The notes under the pieces were generated by a model. That model made no database searches, had not been told where the DNA came from, and saw nothing but the letters and a program-made list of their open reading frames with translations. Made by a program: the position numbers and the translations under genes. Below are positions 63,323 to 64,000 of a stretch of 64,000 nt of DNA, piece after piece. Source of the stretch: JAHJQZ01 sp963675235 (GTDB taxonomy: Bacteria; Pseudomonadota; Alphaproteobacteria; Rhizobiales; Devosiaceae); assembly GCA_963675235.2 (NCBI GenBank), contig CAXXFU010000002.1:372001-436000 (forward strand), written 5' to 3'. The stretch's first letter is position 1, and every line of letters begins with the position of its first letter.

Positions 63323-64000
63323 ATGAATAAGGACTTCATCAAACTGCTGATGATCGGTCTGACGACGATCGGCATGTCGCCGGCGTTGACGCAGACCGCG
63401 TCCGCTGCAGAAGGTCAGGTGCTCAACATTGCGCACCCTGTCCTCGATCAGAACTGGTCGCCGCTGCAGGGTGGCGGACACATTGCCCGTTGGCAGTCCC
63501 TGTGGTGGGCCGCGCCGATGTATTTCGATGCCGCCGGCGAACTGACGCCCTATGTCCTGTCGAGCGCCAATTCGGACGACTATGTGACCTGGACGCTCGA
63601 GGTCAATCCCGACGCCGTGTTCTCGGATGGCTCCAAGATCACCGCTGAAGACGTTGTCGGCACCTGGAACCTGTGCGCCCGTCCGGCCACCAAGCACGCC
63701 CGTGTCGACCTCTTCCTGGGCGGTGTCGCCGGCTTCGATGACGTCAAGGTCGGCGATGCGCTCGACATGACCGGTCTGGCCGTGGTCGACGAAGACACCG
63801 TGACGGTGACCCTGGCCCAGCCCGACCCGATCTTCGACCAAAAGATCGCCACCGCGCTCATCCCGCCGGTCAAGGTCTCGCAGGCCGTCGGTTCCGACGG
63901 TAACGAGATTCAGGACTGGTGGATGCCGCAGAACGGCGTCGCCGTGTCCGGTCCGTTCATGCCCGAGAGCATGGATCTCGACCAGGGCATCATCACCATG
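63323..64000 (+). CDS. Peptide-type ABC transporter substrate-binding protein (family 5), 3' end cut
   Basis: The first 226 residues are visible. A signal peptide (MNKDFIKLLMIGLTTIGM, cleavage near A-S-A-A, residue 29) is followed by the family 5 binding fold: DQNWSPLQGGGHIARWQSLW, YFDAAGELTPYVLSSANSDD, VTWTLEVNPDAVFSDGSKIT, AEDVVGTWNLC and later VKVSQAVGSDGNE. Periplasmic oligopeptide/dipeptide binders of this kind feed ABC importers, whose permease and ATPase genes probably follow beyond the window. GAGGAG precedes the ATG, and a sigma-54 promoter lies upstream. Confidence 0.93.
   Translation, partial: MNKDFIKLLMIGLTTIGMSPALTQTASAAEGQVLNIAHPVLDQNWSPLQGGGHIARWQSLWWAAPMYFDAAGELTPYVLSSANSDDYVTWTLEVNPDAVFSDGSKITAEDVVGTWNLCARPATKHARVDLFLGGVAGFDDVKVGDALDMTGLAVVDEDTVTVTLAQPDPIFDQKIATALIPPVKVSQAVGSDGNEIQDWWMPQNGVAVSGPFMPESMDLDQGIITM

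Noticed and set aside
1..64000. CRISPR arrays, rRNA genes, intact insertion sequences
   Set aside because: No regularly spaced repeats with spacers, no rRNA signature and no transposase with terminal inverted repeats were seen on either strand.

Overview
The window is GC-rich, and its gene content points to an alphaproteobacterium, most likely of the Hyphomicrobiales (Rhizobiales). The evidence is a GapR/DUF2312 protein, an MT-A70 phage methylase of the type common in rhizobial phages, a DUF6538-type integrase and a PrpR-like sigma-54 activator beside a peptide-type ABC transporter. This placement is an inference from gene families, not from a marker gene.

Region 1 (about 1-37,470) is a nearly complete tailed prophage. 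A divergent immunity region (S24-like repressor against a leaderless Cro-like gene, with palindromic operators between) leads into an early operon: CII-like regulator, DUF3102/MT-A70 methylase, GapR-like protein, a protein ending in a DnaA domain IV, a ParB-like protein and a replication initiator that carries iterons and an AT-rich patch inside its gene. A NusG-like protein follows, then a -35 box and an intrinsic terminator just before the late genes, an arrangement like lambda Q / pR' / tR'. The late operon runs through lambda-type packaging (Nu1-like and GpA terminase, portal, S49 protease with nested scaffold), a Mu gpT-type capsid, a siphovirus tail (chaperone with a -1 slippery site, tape measure, TipJ/J-like tip, two large fibre proteins) and lysis genes, and ends at a strong terminator. 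Small accessory genes follow: five minus-strand genes joined by a repeated DNA linker, a resolvase-like gene without its catalytic serine, then four plus-strand genes. No prophage integrase is in view, so its left end probably lies outside the window.

Region 2 (38,157-59,394) is a separate 21.2-kb integrative island in tRNA-Ser(GCU). A 20-bp copy of the tRNA 3' end closes the far side, and its tyrosine integrase lies next to the tRNA. Cargo, in order: an SF2 helicase with a C-terminal PD-(D/E)XK-like domain; a low-GC orphan; a mobilisation-like block (KfrA-like protein, a 19-bp-stem hairpin, a replication-relaxation family protein, a VirD4/TraD-like coupling ATPase); a probable restriction-modification cluster (two methylase subunits, a GIY-YIG-helicase and a PD-(D/E)XK-DUF5655 protein); an ArdC antirestriction protein; a HEPN-like protein; and an AbiE-like toxin-antitoxin pair with a palindrome over its start. 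It reads as a mobilisable defence island.

Region 3 (59,395-64,000) is chromosomal: a gene-poor scar, a DMT-family exporter converging on a sigma-54 activator, and a divergent sigma-54 promoter driving a peptide-binding protein cut by the window edge.

The best candidates for something undescribed are the phage NusG/terminator late switch, the helicase-nuclease fusion, and the split-methylase/GIY-YIG-helicase cluster.
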